A stretch of DNA of 64,000 nucleotides from Gymnodinialimonas phycosphaerae. GTDB taxonomy: Bacteria; Pseudomonadota; Alphaproteobacteria; Rhodobacterales; Rhodobacteraceae. Shown here in pieces: positions 1 to 8,537 of the stretch. The notes below the pieces were generated by a model. That model did not search any database and had not been told where the DNA came from. It saw only the letters and a program-made list of their open reading frames with translations. How positions within the stretch are numbered: position 1 is the stretch's first letter; every line of letters begins with the position of its first letter. Position numbers and translations under genes: made by a program. The stretch covers positions 1,054,001 through 1,118,000 of the forward strand of contig NZ_JAIMBW010000001.1 in NCBI RefSeq assembly GCF_019195455.1, read 5' to 3'.

Positions 1-1815
1 CAGGCGCAGCAGAACCTCGCTTCTGCCAAACAGCTCTTCGCCCGAGCAGAGGAGTTGATACGGCAGGCCACGGCCAGCGATCAGGCTTGGCGCAAGGCGG
101 CAGAGGCCTTCGGGGGCTCGGATGACTTGGACGTGCTGGAGCGGGAGGCGGATCTCGGGACCCGTTTCGACTTGTTCCTGCTCGCGACCCACTACTGGGA
201 AGGACGGTGGTTGATGGCGATGGAAGCCGATCTTGGCACCATCACCGCGTCGCATGAGAAGTCCGGACGAAAGACGATCGAACCACGCTGGCAACGTCGC
301 ATGATGTTGACGCCCTGCGCCGTGGCCACCTTTGCCAGCCTGCCGGGGAAACTGACGTGCAGCCGCTATCAAGGGGGCAAGTTCGCGTCTGACAGCCTTT
401 ACAATTTCATCGACCTACTGATCGTCGATGAAGCCGGGCAAGTCCTGCCCGAGGTCGCTGGCGCCTCTTTCGCTCTGGCCAAACGCGCGCTGGTCATCGG
501 CGACACGCAGCAGATCGAGCCGATATCGGCCGTGCCCTGCCCTGTCGATATCGGGAACCTCAAGGACTGTGGGTTGATCGACGGCGAAGGGGTGCCCGAT
601 GACCTGGCCGCAAGCGGCATCCGATCCACCGGCGGCAGCGCCATGCGTCTTGCGCAGCAGGCCTGCACCGTCGCGCCCTGGCCCGATCTGGATCGCGGGC
701 TTTACCTGTTTGAACATCGCCGCTGCCATGATGAGATCATCGGCTTCAGCAATGCCCTGTGCTACAAGGGTAAACTACGCCCGATGCGCGGCCCGGCACC
801 AACGGATGCGGTTCTTCCCGCACTGGGCTACCTGCATGTCGAAGGCCGCGCCTTCACGAATGGTGGCAGCCGCATCAACCCCGTCGAGGCCCGTACCATC
901 GGAGCATGGCTAAAGGAAAACCGCGCGGGTCTGGAAGGCCACTACGGTCTTCCACTTGAGCAGATTGTCGGGCTCGTCACGCCCTTTGGCCAGCAAGTGC
1001 GCGCCATTCGGGACGCCTGCACCGCGCGCGGCATCACGGTGTCCGGACGCGAAGGCATGACAATCGGCACCGTGCACGCGCTGCAAGGGGCCGAGCGGCC
1101 GGTGGTGATCTTCTCGCCGGTCTATTCAAAACACGCGGATGGCGGTTTCATCGATGCCTCGCCCAGCATGTTGAACGTGACGGTGTCGCGAGCCAAGGAC
1201 AGCTGCCTTGTTTTCGGCGATATGGACATCATGGCCACCGCCCGGAGCGGCTCTTCGCGCGCGCTGCTGTCCGAATTCCTTGCGGCCCAGGGCAAGGCGT
1301 TGGATTTCGCCATGGAGCCGCGCGAGGACCTGACCCGCGACGACGCCAAAATCGAGATGCTTCAGCACTCCGCTGAGCACGATGCCTTCCTCGTGAGTGC
1401 CCTAAAGGGCGAGGGGCGGAGATACATGATCGTCAGCCCGTGGGTCGTTGCGGGAACCATCGAACGGACTGGCCTTTTGGACGCCATGGAGGCCGCTCGT
1501 CAGCGCGGGGCAGAGATCGAAGTCTTTGCCGATCCTCTGCTGAACACCGGCCCGGCGGCCGGTGGGCTGAGCCAGATGGAAGCCGTCGAACGCCGACTTT
1601 CCGCGATTGGTGTCGCCGTTCACCGGGTGCCGAAACTCCACAGCAAGATCGTGACCGTCGATCAATCGCTTCTCTGTGCTGGATCATTCAACTGGCTCAG
1701 CGCGGATCGGAACGGGCAATACGCCCGGCACGAAACGTCATTTGTCTATCGCGGCCCGCACCTTGAGGATGAAATCAAGACCATTCGGGACGGCCTCGCG
1801 CGCCGTACGACGTAG
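1..1815 (+). CDS. SF1 (DNA2/NAM7-like) helicase with C-terminal phospholipase D domain, 5' truncated
   Basis: The reading frame is open to the window edge, so the gene starts upstream and the Walker A motif lies outside the window. What is visible is the second half of a superfamily 1 helicase of the AAA_11/AAA_12 type: a DEAG Walker B motif near 427-438, a GDTQQIEP motif near 500, an EHRRC segment near 714-726, GTVHALQGAE near 1066-1095 and the arginine-finger motif VSRAKD near 1180-1200. After about 1340 a separate domain follows with the PLD signature HSKIVTVD plus GSFNW near 1640-1700, a single HKD-type half. Helicase-PLD fusions are typical of accessory nucleic-acid processing and defence loci, but no partner gene is visible here, so a defence role is inference. 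The domain assignment is firm; the biological role is unknown. Confidence 0.85.
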   Translation, partial: QAQQNLASAKQLFARAEELIRQATASDQAWRKAAEAFGGSDDLDVLEREADLGTRFDLFLLATHYWEGRWLMAMEADLGTITASHEKSGRKTIEPRWQRRMMLTPCAVATFASLPGKLTCSRYQGGKFASDSLYNFIDLLIVDEAGQVLPEVAGASFALAKRALVIGDTQQIEPISAVPCPVDIGNLKDCGLIDGEGVPDDLAASGIRSTGGSAMRLAQQACTVAPWPDLDRGLYLFEHRRCHDEIIGFSNALCYKGKLRPMRGPAPTDAVLPALGYLHVEGRAFTNGGSRINPVEARTIGAWLKENRAGLEGHYGLPLEQIVGLVTPFGQQVRAIRDACTARGITVSGREGMTIGTVHALQGAERPVVIFSPVYSKHADGGFIDASPSMLNVTVSRAKDSCLVFGDMDIMATARSGSSRALLSEFLAAQGKALDFAMEPREDLTRDDAKIEMLQHSAEHDAFLVSALKGEGRRYMIVSPWVVAGTIERTGLLDAMEAARQRGAEIEVFADPLLNTGPAAGGLSQMEAVERRLSAIGVAVHRVPKLHSKIVTVDQSLLCAGSFNWLSADRNGQYARHETSFVYRGPHLEDEIKTIRDGLARRTT

Positions 1816-2425
1816 CAGTCCGCGAAGATGACCGAACGATATTGCTTCCGCCACGTCACGCAGGAGCGGCAGGTGATCCATTGGGGGATACCGCTACAAC
1901 GCGCTCCCGGAGCGTTGAATTGAGCTGGCATCGGACAACCCCGCTGACCGCATGGCTAGCGCTCATCCGCCGCCTTCAATGACCTTCAGAGCAAGGGGAA
2001 AGCAGTAGCTTGCGCTGATGGGTATCACTCCAAGGAAACTATTCGACACTCAGATCAGTTTTCGTCCGCACTCGTCGAACGCTCCGACGGGAAAATCTAG
2101 GATCCTATTGAACTAAACACCGTGACAGCAGCGTAATCCATGGGAACGGCCATTCATCCGCTGCGTAGCCTGGGGTGAAGCGGGCTTACGGCCAAGCATT
2201 TCCGAGGCACGGCATCATCTGCCGTGTCATCATTGTCGGAGCGTGCCCACGGCCCAAAGCCGCGTTTCGTCGAAGCCTTCGACGTTGCGGCGCATATTTA
2301 CCAAAGCAGACGGGACGCCGCATTCATGGCGTTGTCTACACGTCTCTTCTTGGCTGTCTATGGGCTGGGTTGTAGGGTGGCGCGCGACACCATTCGAAAC
2401 CGCACCCATCGTAGAGAAGCAAGCC
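1816..2425. other. Intergenic region without a recognisable gene
   Basis: About 600 nt separate the helicase stop from the chosen B2 start. Open frames occur on both strands, for example a plus-strand extension of the B2 frame back to 2243, but their residue composition (rich in Cys, Trp, Arg) does not look like selected protein and nothing is recognisable. No tRNA, repeat or clear promoter was found. The stretch may be eroded sequence at the left edge of the RiPP cluster. Confidence 0.4.
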
Positions 2426-2872
2426 ATGGTCCTCGTGCACAAGTTTGCTGCCTTTGTAACCATGCCCAAACGGGAGCGTGCGCTGCTTATTGAGGCGGCT
2501 GCCGCTTTGGTGCGGGCGCAAGTACGCATCAAGATCCGCCCATTTCCGGCAATTGCTGCGGGACTTGGCCGCGAAGTCCGAGACGTGGGCCTCCATGGCC
2601 AGCCCGATAGGCTGGAGGAGACACGCGAGATTGCCAGCAGCGTGCGTCGAGCTGCCCGGGTCCTTCCCACCAAGGCAATGTGCTTGCCGCGCGCCATGGC
2701 CTTGAAAACGATGCTCGATCGACGCGCGATTGCTTCGGTTTGTGTAGTCGGCGTGCGGGATTCCCGGGAAGCGGTTGGTGTCGATGCCCATGCTTGGGTC
2801 GAAGTCGCCGGAGAGATTGTGATTGGGGGGGATCGATCAAGGCAGTATATTGTGCTGACCAGCTATATCTGA
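2426..2872 (+). CDS. Lasso peptide biosynthesis B2 protein (transglutaminase-like leader peptidase)
   Basis: This 148-residue protein matches the B2 half of lasso peptide B enzymes, the cysteine protease that removes the leader peptide before macrolactam formation. The family hallmarks are visible: an N-terminal PKRERALLIEA segment, then the Cys motif CLPRAMAL (Cys86) and the His motif DAHAWVE (His122), with a candidate catalytic Asp at 136. The ATG at 2426 was chosen because the family usually has 140-150 residues and begins shortly before the KRER segment; the open frame extends upstream to 2243, but that stretch is not family-like. The gene ends 33 nt from the end of the B1 gene on the other strand, so the two halves of the B protein are tail to tail instead of in tandem. 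Family assignment is good; activity is inferred. Confidence 0.85.
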   Translation: MVLVHKFAAFVTMPKRERALLIEAAAALVRAQVRIKIRPFPAIAAGLGREVRDVGLHGQPDRLEETREIASSVRRAARVLPTKAMCLPRAMALKTMLDRRAIASVCVVGVRDSREAVGVDAHAWVEVAGEIVIGGDRSRQYIVLTSYI

Positions 2873-2905
2873 ATGCCGGCATGGCCCTGGCGTGGACCCA
2901 GTACC

Positions 2906-3184
2906 CTAGCTGGCAGCGATCAGGCCTTCCGCGTCCAGTTGGTCGATCAACTCGCAAAAATCGTCCACCACTTGGTCACGATCCACGGCGAAAGAGTTTA
3001 GCACAGCCTCGATTGTCTTGGAGGTGTCACCATGATCCGCAAGCTGCTTCCAGAAAACGCTTCCTACAGGATCCAGCGCAAAATATGTTCCAGTCGTCAA
3101 ATCTAGCAGAACCGTTTGATCCGTAAGTTCTTGGAATAAGACGTCGGGTGAAGTCGTGACCGTTTGGGGCATCTTTGAAGGCAT
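2906..3184 (-). CDS. PqqD-family RiPP recognition element (lasso peptide B1)
   Basis: This 92-residue protein has the compact PqqD/RRE fold signature: a strand-rich start, the phrase LDLTTGTYFALDPVGSVFWKQL around residues 27-48, and a helical C-terminus with VVDDFCELIDQLDAEGLI. In split lasso systems B1 binds the leader peptide and hands it to the B2 protease and the cyclase. The first ATG at 3184 is used; a second Met four residues later is possible. It is transcribed opposite to the precursor and cyclase genes and faces B2 tail to tail, which is unusual for lasso loci. Its promoter must lie in the 1-kb region between it and the precursor gene. The family is clear; the partnership with the neighbouring cluster is inferred from context. 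Confidence 0.85.
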   Translation of the reverse strand: MPSKMPQTVTTSPDVLFQELTDQTVLLDLTTGTYFALDPVGSVFWKQLADHGDTSKTIEAVLNSFAVDRDQVVDDFCELIDQLDAEGLIAAS

Positions 3185-4223
3185 GGAGGGATCTCGCGTG
3201 TCTTGGGTTCGGGGTGCGGCAACCGTGTTTGCGGTTTCGTGTCAATCGGCCAAGTCTCTATGCCCCACAATGGACAGCGGAGACAATTCCATGATTTGTC
3301 ATGAACGTTTCACCGCAAGCGCCACCTTCGCAACGTCTGAAGAACTATTCTCACAGCCACCGCCATGATGCATCGGCCCTCCAGTAGGCCCATGATGGAT
3401 TGCTGAGATTGTTCCTCTGTAAGCCTTTCCAAAGCGAGGGCAATTTCGACGCCGGTATTGGCGCCTTGCACCTTAGCGACGTTGCTTATGTCCCTTTGTA
3501 AAGCCAGAACAACGTCGCTTTCGCTCAGGGCGATGAGGCACCATGCGCAAGACCGATGTGAAGACACTTCGGTATGATGCGCCTCGATCGAAGTGAAGCA
3601 TGCGCTTTGGGAGGGAAGATTCAAGAGCATTGTCAGAAAGAACCGAATGTCTGGATCCGTGATCGACTGCCTTGCAGCCGTGATATAGCGAACCTGCATT
3701 TGTCCCTCCCGCGCGGACAGCAGGTGTTGGGCAAGGGGCCCATAGGCATCCTTGGCGCTGTCAAGGAACAGCCGCCAATCAGCATTTTTGAACTTGCAGA
3801 CTAGTGTTTATCGAAAGTCCAAACGCCATGAAAACTCGACCCGACCACCACCTTGAACGCATCGGGAAAGGCGTGTTGCTGAATTGTCGTTGTCGCTTCC
3901 GCCCAGTTCAGAATTTTCGATTTTGAACTCAGCGCATTGATAGACCGTCACGGTCAGGTCGCCGAATACAACTTTGATCCGGTTTCCCAAATCCAGAAAT
4001 CCTGCATAGGTCAAGAGATTGGTATCCCGAAGGGGGCCCGTGTCATTGCGGGCGAGCGCGCGCGTCTTCCAAGCAAATGCCACCCTGAGGTTTCCAGCAT
4101 GCTGATACACTGCGCTAAAACGGCAAGCGTTGATCGGACATCTTGACATAAAAAGCGCCAGAACGCGCTTGCTTCCATTGGATAAAGCCGCGATATCTTG
4201 AGCCAAACAAGAGGATCCGAACC
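3185..4223. other. 1-kb region between the B1 gene and the precursor gene
   Basis: This long stretch should carry the divergent promoters for B1 (leftward) and for the precursor-cyclase operon (rightward). A TTGACA box at 4143-4148 could be a -35 element for the precursor, but no convincing -10 follows at 17 nt. A minus-strand frame runs from about 4302 to 3310 with a single in-frame TAA at 3808-3810; its left half is listed separately as a doubtful gene. No transporter, isopeptidase, regulator or tRNA could be recognised here. Confidence 0.4.
3310..3699 (-). CDS. Doubtful 129-residue hypothetical protein, possibly the tail of a broken gene
   Basis: The frame translates into a mostly helical protein with balanced composition, and coding-like sequence (NADWRLFLDSAKDAYG) continues upstream of the first ATG to an in-frame TAA at 3808-3810. 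Beyond that stop the same frame stays open to about 4302, where it would run antisense through the precursor gene. The frame lies upstream of, and in the same direction as, the B1 gene, so a shared transcript is possible. No family is recognised. It could be a small cluster gene, the remnant of a longer gene with a nonsense mutation, or a chance frame. Codon use is compatible with the surrounding lower-GC cluster, but that is weak evidence. Confidence 0.3.
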   Translation of the reverse strand: MQVRYITAARQSITDPDIRFFLTMLLNLPSQSACFTSIEAHHTEVSSHRSCAWCLIALSESDVVLALQRDISNVAKVQGANTGVEIALALERLTEEQSQQSIMGLLEGRCIMAVAVRIVLQTLRRWRLR

Positions 4224-4397
4224 ATGACACAGGCCAACGGCGGAGACGCCAACACATCACGCTCTGATCGGGAAGAGCTTTCAACCTATAGCAAGCCGTC
4301 ACTGACCAAAATGGGCGCTTTTGGTGATGTCGTTCAAAACAGCTTTAATCCAGGCAATGACGCATCAGGTGGCTTTCCAACAGACTCTGGATCCTAG
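4224..4397 (+). CDS. Lasso-type RiPP precursor peptide (57 aa)
   Basis: This small gene lies directly in front of the cyclase and has a good ribosome binding site (AAGAGGA, 8 nt before the ATG). Residues 22-38 read YSKPSLTKMGAFGDVVQ, which fits the lasso leader pattern Y-x2-P-x-L-x3-G-x-F, with Val37 where most leaders carry the conserved Thr at position -2. Aligned that way, the core starts at Asn39: NSFNPGNDASGGFPTDSGS, 19 residues with Asp46 at core position 8, an allowed macrolactam acceptor for an 8-residue ring. Asn as first residue and Val at -2 are atypical. The C-terminal residue is Ser, the residue phosphorylated in paeninodin-type lasso peptides, and the operon contains such a kinase. 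The leader match is seen; the core boundaries and ring are inference. Confidence 0.72.
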   Translation: MTQANGGDANTSRSDREELSTYSKPSLTKMGAFGDVVQNSFNPGNDASGGFPTDSGS

Positions 4398-4478
4398 AAC
4401 TCTTTCGCGTCCTGGTTGGCTACGCCGGGCTTCGCCTGACACACCTGAAAGCCGTTTTTGAAGGTGCCTTGGCGCGAG

Positions 4479-6353
4479 ATGAGCTTCACTACATCAGTAC
4501 GATCAGAGTTCGCGGCGGTCGTCACTAAAGCGGCCGATCACTTTGATCATCGTGACCTCCTTGCTCGGCTTGATCGAAATCTTGAGGCGGGTAATTCTGC
4601 GTATCTGATCATCTCAGACCCGCATTGCGTGATGCTTGCGGCTCGGCGCGGCGCGGTTCATCCGGCTAAAAATACGCTTGACCAAGCGTTTTGTGCAATG
4701 TCCGGGTCGCTACACAACACGCGCGACTTGCCCTTTGCAGAATGCGGTCCCTTATCCGACCCATCTTCGACAGCTTTGAACCTTTTCAGGTCTGGAGGAG
4801 CAGCCGCCCTGGAGCGGTTGGAAGGGCAGTTTGCCTATGCCCTTTGGGACGCCCGATCGCGCACCTTGTTTTGCGGTCGTGATCACTTCGGGCGAAACCC
4901 GCTGTTCTTTCATCAGGCGCCTGACGCGACGTTTGTCGCAACGTCTCCGCGATTGCTGGCGCGGTTTGCCGGAATTCCGTTGCGCCTTGATCGCGTGCAA
5001 TTGACGCAAAGCGGACTAATGAAAGAGCGGGGCGGGATGACCCATGGCACTACCTTTCACGGTATCCAAGGCCTTTCGGCGGCATGTATCGCGCAGGTCA
5101 AGCCAAATGAATTCACCGTCCGCCAATATTGGTCGCCCGGGTCGGTGCGCGGCGTCGGTTTGAGACGTGGGACGCGGGCGATTGAAGACTATTGGGATGA
5201 GTGCCGAGATCTTATGTTTGCTGCGGTGGAAAAGTGTCTTCCCAAGACAGGGCCGGTCATTACGCTTCTCAGCGGCGGCTTGGACTCGTCGGCCATCACC
5301 GCAATGGCCATGCAGGTCCTGAAACGCCAGAACCGTGAGTTGGTGAGCTTGTCTGCCATCCCTGAATTCGCGCATCCCGACCAACGGTCCGAGCGGGAAT
5401 TCATGGAGCAGTTTGCAGGTTTTCAAAACCTGCGGCAAATTTTCGTAACCGCACCGGAACGGGGACCTTTCGACGACCTGGAGAAGATGGCGGCCGGGGT
5501 GCAGTGTCCGCTTTGGTCATCGCGTCATTTTATGTATCAAGCCTTCGCCCAAGCTGCGAATGCGCAAGGGGCATCGGCTATTCTGGACGGCATCGGGGGT
5601 GAAATTGGCCCCACAAACCCAGCAAGTGCGGCCTTCCCGCAATGGGCTATGCAAGGCCGATGGGTACATCTGACCCGCGAGTTGGTGGCGATGAAAAAGG
5701 TGTCGGAGGGCAGCAGCATGGCAAGCCTGTTCCGGTCTCGCTTGGCACGCCCTCTCTTGAAGCCTTGGGCCAATCAAGCCCCTGACCTGATGAAGCGTAT
5801 TCTGCATCCGTCGTTCTATTCCGACTATGCACGGGCGCAACCCAAGCGGCAGCGCGATATTCTTTACCGGTTCAGCCAATCCCACGCGACACGACGACAC
5901 GTGGCCCATTCGCAAAACCCGTCACGCAACTCGTTCACGGATGGGCTGTTTGGGGCGCAGTTCATGTACCCGTTCCTGGACAAATCCCTGGCTGAATTTG
6001 CGATCAGCGCACCAGTGGATGCGATGGTGAAGGATGGATACGCTCGTCATATGGTACGCAGGTCGCTAGATGGGGTGCTGCCAAAGGCGATCCAATGGCG
6101 GACGTCCAAGGCTCCTTTCTCGACAGACTATGTGTCTCGATACAATCGGCAGCGTTCGGCCGCCCAGGACTATGTCAGCGACCTTCGGAACGATGATCCC
6201 GCAGCCCACATCGTGGATATCCAACGGCTCCGGCAGATTTTGACCCGCGACATGCCCCACGACCCTGCGGCGGCGGGCTATTTCGACGGCTCCCATGTGG
6301 TACCTGGCGCTCTGTCGACCCTCGCCTTTCTGCGTGAATTTGATGAGCTGTGA
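4479..6353 (+). CDS. Lasso peptide cyclase (asparagine synthetase-like, LasC/McjC type)
   Basis: This 624-residue protein has the asparagine synthetase B architecture: an N-terminal glutamine-amidotransferase-like domain (RLEGQFAYALWD and CGRDHFGRNPLFF around residues 115-150) and a C-terminal synthetase domain with the PP-loop motif LLSGGLDSSAI near residue 264. The protein starts MSFTTS, without the catalytic Cys2 of true glutaminases, as in lasso cyclases that activate an Asp or Glu side chain with ATP and close it onto the core N-terminus. It lies 81 nt after the precursor and is followed after 4 nt by the kinase. The ATG at 4479 was chosen because the upstream extension (frame from 4458) adds only seven residues. 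A role as an ordinary asparagine synthetase is less likely given the precursor, B1 and B2 genes. Confidence 0.87.
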   Translation: MSFTTSVRSEFAAVVTKAADHFDHRDLLARLDRNLEAGNSAYLIISDPHCVMLAARRGAVHPAKNTLDQAFCAMSGSLHNTRDLPFAECGPLSDPSSTALNLFRSGGAAALERLEGQFAYALWDARSRTLFCGRDHFGRNPLFFHQAPDATFVATSPRLLARFAGIPLRLDRVQLTQSGLMKERGGMTHGTTFHGIQGLSAACIAQVKPNEFTVRQYWSPGSVRGVGLRRGTRAIEDYWDECRDLMFAAVEKCLPKTGPVITLLSGGLDSSAITAMAMQVLKRQNRELVSLSAIPEFAHPDQRSEREFMEQFAGFQNLRQIFVTAPERGPFDDLEKMAAGVQCPLWSSRHFMYQAFAQAANAQGASAILDGIGGEIGPTNPASAAFPQWAMQGRWVHLTRELVAMKKVSEGSSMASLFRSRLARPLLKPWANQAPDLMKRILHPSFYSDYARAQPKRQRDILYRFSQSHATRRHVAHSQNPSRNSFTDGLFGAQFMYPFLDKSLAEFAISAPVDAMVKDGYARHMVRRSLDGVLPKAIQWRTSKAPFSTDYVSRYNRQRSAAQDYVSDLRNDDPAAHIVDIQRLRQILTRDMPHDPAAAGYFDGSHVVPGALSTLAFLREFDEL

Positions 6354-6357
6354 TGCG

Positions 6358-7338
6358 ATGAATTCATCACCCGCAATATCCAACCCGACGTACAGTTTGT
6401 TTGGGTTAACAGTTGAAACGTCACAGCCGCTTTTTCGCGTTCCGCCGATCACACCCCGGAAAACCGCCGATCTGAAGATCGAGTTTGCAGGTCAATATGA
6501 CCCTGCACACGATCTGCATGACTGGGAGAACGTCACTTTCCCGCTTCGCAGACACGGCGGCCGTATCCAGGTCGCGCAATGCAAGGACCGGATTCGTCTC
6601 ATATACGACACCAAATTTGGCACGGTTGTTGCGGTTTCAGATCTTGGAGCGACATCCATCAAGATTGCGCGCTGTGATGGCGCAACTGACGCGGATCTCG
6701 CCTCGGTCTGCTTGGGGACAATCATGGGGTTTGCCTTGCGACGGCGGGGATTGGCCTGTCTACATGCAAGCGTGGTACGGATTGGTGACCGTAGCTATGC
6801 GTTCTTGGGGCGCAGCGGCACGGGGAAGTCTACTTTGGCGGCTGCCTTTGTGCGCTACGCGGGGGCTCAATTGGTCGCCGACGATATTGCCGCTTTGGAA
6901 ATGATCAACGGTACATGGACAGCCCGGACAGGATATCCAGCGTCCCGCCTCAATGGCGATGCAGTGCGGGCCATCGGCAACGCCTCGCCACAGGATACAG
7001 ACTTTGTTTATGCTTCGCAGTTGGACAAACGATATGTGTGGTTGCCCGCGCAATGCACCGCTGACAGGCCCATGCCGGTTTCTGCGGTTTTCGATCTAGG
7101 CGACACAACCTCTGATCAAGACCTCCCCCTGAATGAGGCTCAATCCTTGCGCTCTTTGTCACGCCAATCCTATGCAAGTTACGCTTTGATCGATCGCGCA
7201 GACGTGCGGGCTGAATTCCAGGCACTGGCCCAACTGAGTCGCGACGTGCCCTTTATTCCCTGTGCAGGGCGCCGTGGGCTTGGCTATCTGCCAGACCATG
7301 TGCGCCGCATACAAGAGATTGGAAGTCGGGTGTCATGA
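6358..7338 (+). CDS. HPr kinase-like peptide serine kinase
   Basis: This 326-residue protein resembles the HPr kinase/phosphorylase-like kinases of lasso clusters (PadeK/ThcoK type), which phosphorylate the C-terminal Ser of the precursor. Visible motifs are LACLHASVV, the Walker A loop GRSGTGKS near residues 151-158 and the acidic pair in VADDIAAL near 175-176, followed by a GYPASRLNGD segment. The N-terminal 120 residues form a strand-rich domain typical of these enzymes. The gene starts 4 nt after the cyclase stop and overlaps the oxygenase gene by 4 nt, so it is translationally coupled. An earlier ATG at 6343 is possible. The adjacent precursor ends in Ser, so C-terminal phosphorylation is the natural prediction, but it is inferred. 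Confidence 0.82.
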   Translation: MNSSPAISNPTYSLFGLTVETSQPLFRVPPITPRKTADLKIEFAGQYDPAHDLHDWENVTFPLRRHGGRIQVAQCKDRIRLIYDTKFGTVVAVSDLGATSIKIARCDGATDADLASVCLGTIMGFALRRRGLACLHASVVRIGDRSYAFLGRSGTGKSTLAAAFVRYAGAQLVADDIAALEMINGTWTARTGYPASRLNGDAVRAIGNASPQDTDFVYASQLDKRYVWLPAQCTADRPMPVSAVFDLGDTTSDQDLPLNEAQSLRSLSRQSYASYALIDRADVRAEFQALAQLSRDVPFIPCAGRRGLGYLPDHVRRIQEIGSRVS

Positions 7339-8537
7339 CAGACCTTCGCCCTTTTGAGCGCTTGATCGCCCCAATGTCTGCGGAAGATTTCTTCGTGGAT
7401 GTTTTTGGGCAAACATCGATGCACCTGTCGGATCGTCCGGCGGGCGCTTTTGATGACGTGCTGACAGTCGCCGATATCTCGACATTCCTTGCCTCCAACC
7501 CACAGCCTGATTTGATTCACGTTTTCAATGAGGATGCACGCGCGCCACATGAAGACTGGACCCGAATAGACGCGTGTTCAGACATGACACCGCTTGTGGA
7601 TGCCAACGCTTTGATGAGCTTGATCGACCGCGGCATGTCGGTTCGATTGAGTTCTGTCCACCGGAGCATTCCAAGCCTCAAGGCATTTTGCCATGCGTTG
7701 GAACAAGACCTCTGCATGCCGCTGCGCGCCAACATCTACATCACGCCGCCCGGGCGCAAAGCGCTGCCCCCCCATTATGACCGGTATGATGTGTTCGTCC
7801 TTCAGGTCCACGGCAAGAAACGGTGGGCTCTGTTCGACCATCGCGTGCCCAATGCAACGCTTGAAACTCCTAAAACGCTGAAGGCACCGTCTCCTGTTAC
7901 CGAGCACGCTCATATGCTGCTCAGCCCCGGCTGTCTGGCCTATGTGCCGCGCGGTCTGGTTCATTCCGCAGAAACCATTGAGGGGGTCTCGATTCACGTA
8001 ACTCTGGGCTTGTTGCATCCGACATTGGGCAACGTTCTAGAGGCCGCTTCAGCGCAGTGTTGGCAGGACCCCGAGTTACGAGAGGCTGTTCCCCACGGGT
8101 ATTCAAACGATGAAGACAAGGCGAAATCCGTGCAAGCAATCATCGCCGCCATGACCCACTTTGCGACTCCAAAGGTCGTCGATCAAGCACTTGAAGACGT
8201 GCAAGCAGCGACGCGCAGCAAGATGATTGACCTTCTTCAAGCACCGTTGGACAGGTATTTCCGCGCCGGCGACCTGACCATGGCGTGTGAATTGATGCTG
8301 AGCGCAGGGGATCAGATTCTATGTGACGACCAAGATGGCATCAACATGTCCGTTCACTGTCGGGATCATCGTTTCGTCGCACCGGTATTCGCGCGGCCCG
8401 CGATTGATCTGATCAACGAAGGGGCAAGGTTCAGCGCCCAAGGACTGCCCGGCATGTTGACCCCGGCCTACAAATTGGAACTGGTGCGAAAACTATACAA
8501 GGTGGGCGTTTTGGGCGAAGTTGATGCCAGCGACTGA
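7335..8537 (+). CDS. JmjC/cupin-type Fe(II)/2-oxoglutarate oxygenase
   Basis: The 400-residue protein carries a double-stranded beta-helix of the RoxA/YcfD-like (ribosomal oxygenase) branch of JmjC enzymes. The iron ligands are visible as His147-x-Asp149 in PPHYDRYDVF and His210 in VPRGLVHSAE; a Lys-Arg-Trp stretch (HGKKRW) lies between them. The C-terminal part (residues about 240-400) resembles the helical and winged-helix tail of that family. Relatives hydroxylate arginine in ribosomal protein L16, so a housekeeping copy elsewhere is expected. Here the gene overlaps the kinase upstream (4 nt) and the sulfotransferase downstream (14 nt) in a RiPP operon, which points to peptide hydroxylation. 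The fold is firm; the substrate is inference. Confidence 0.82.
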   Translation: MTDLRPFERLIAPMSAEDFFVDVFGQTSMHLSDRPAGAFDDVLTVADISTFLASNPQPDLIHVFNEDARAPHEDWTRIDACSDMTPLVDANALMSLIDRGMSVRLSSVHRSIPSLKAFCHALEQDLCMPLRANIYITPPGRKALPPHYDRYDVFVLQVHGKKRWALFDHRVPNATLETPKTLKAPSPVTEHAHMLLSPGCLAYVPRGLVHSAETIEGVSIHVTLGLLHPTLGNVLEAASAQCWQDPELREAVPHGYSNDEDKAKSVQAIIAAMTHFATPKVVDQALEDVQAATRSKMIDLLQAPLDRYFRAGDLTMACELMLSAGDQILCDDQDGINMSVHCRDHRFVAPVFARPAIDLINEGARFSAQGLPGMLTPAYKLELVRKLYKVGVLGEVDASD

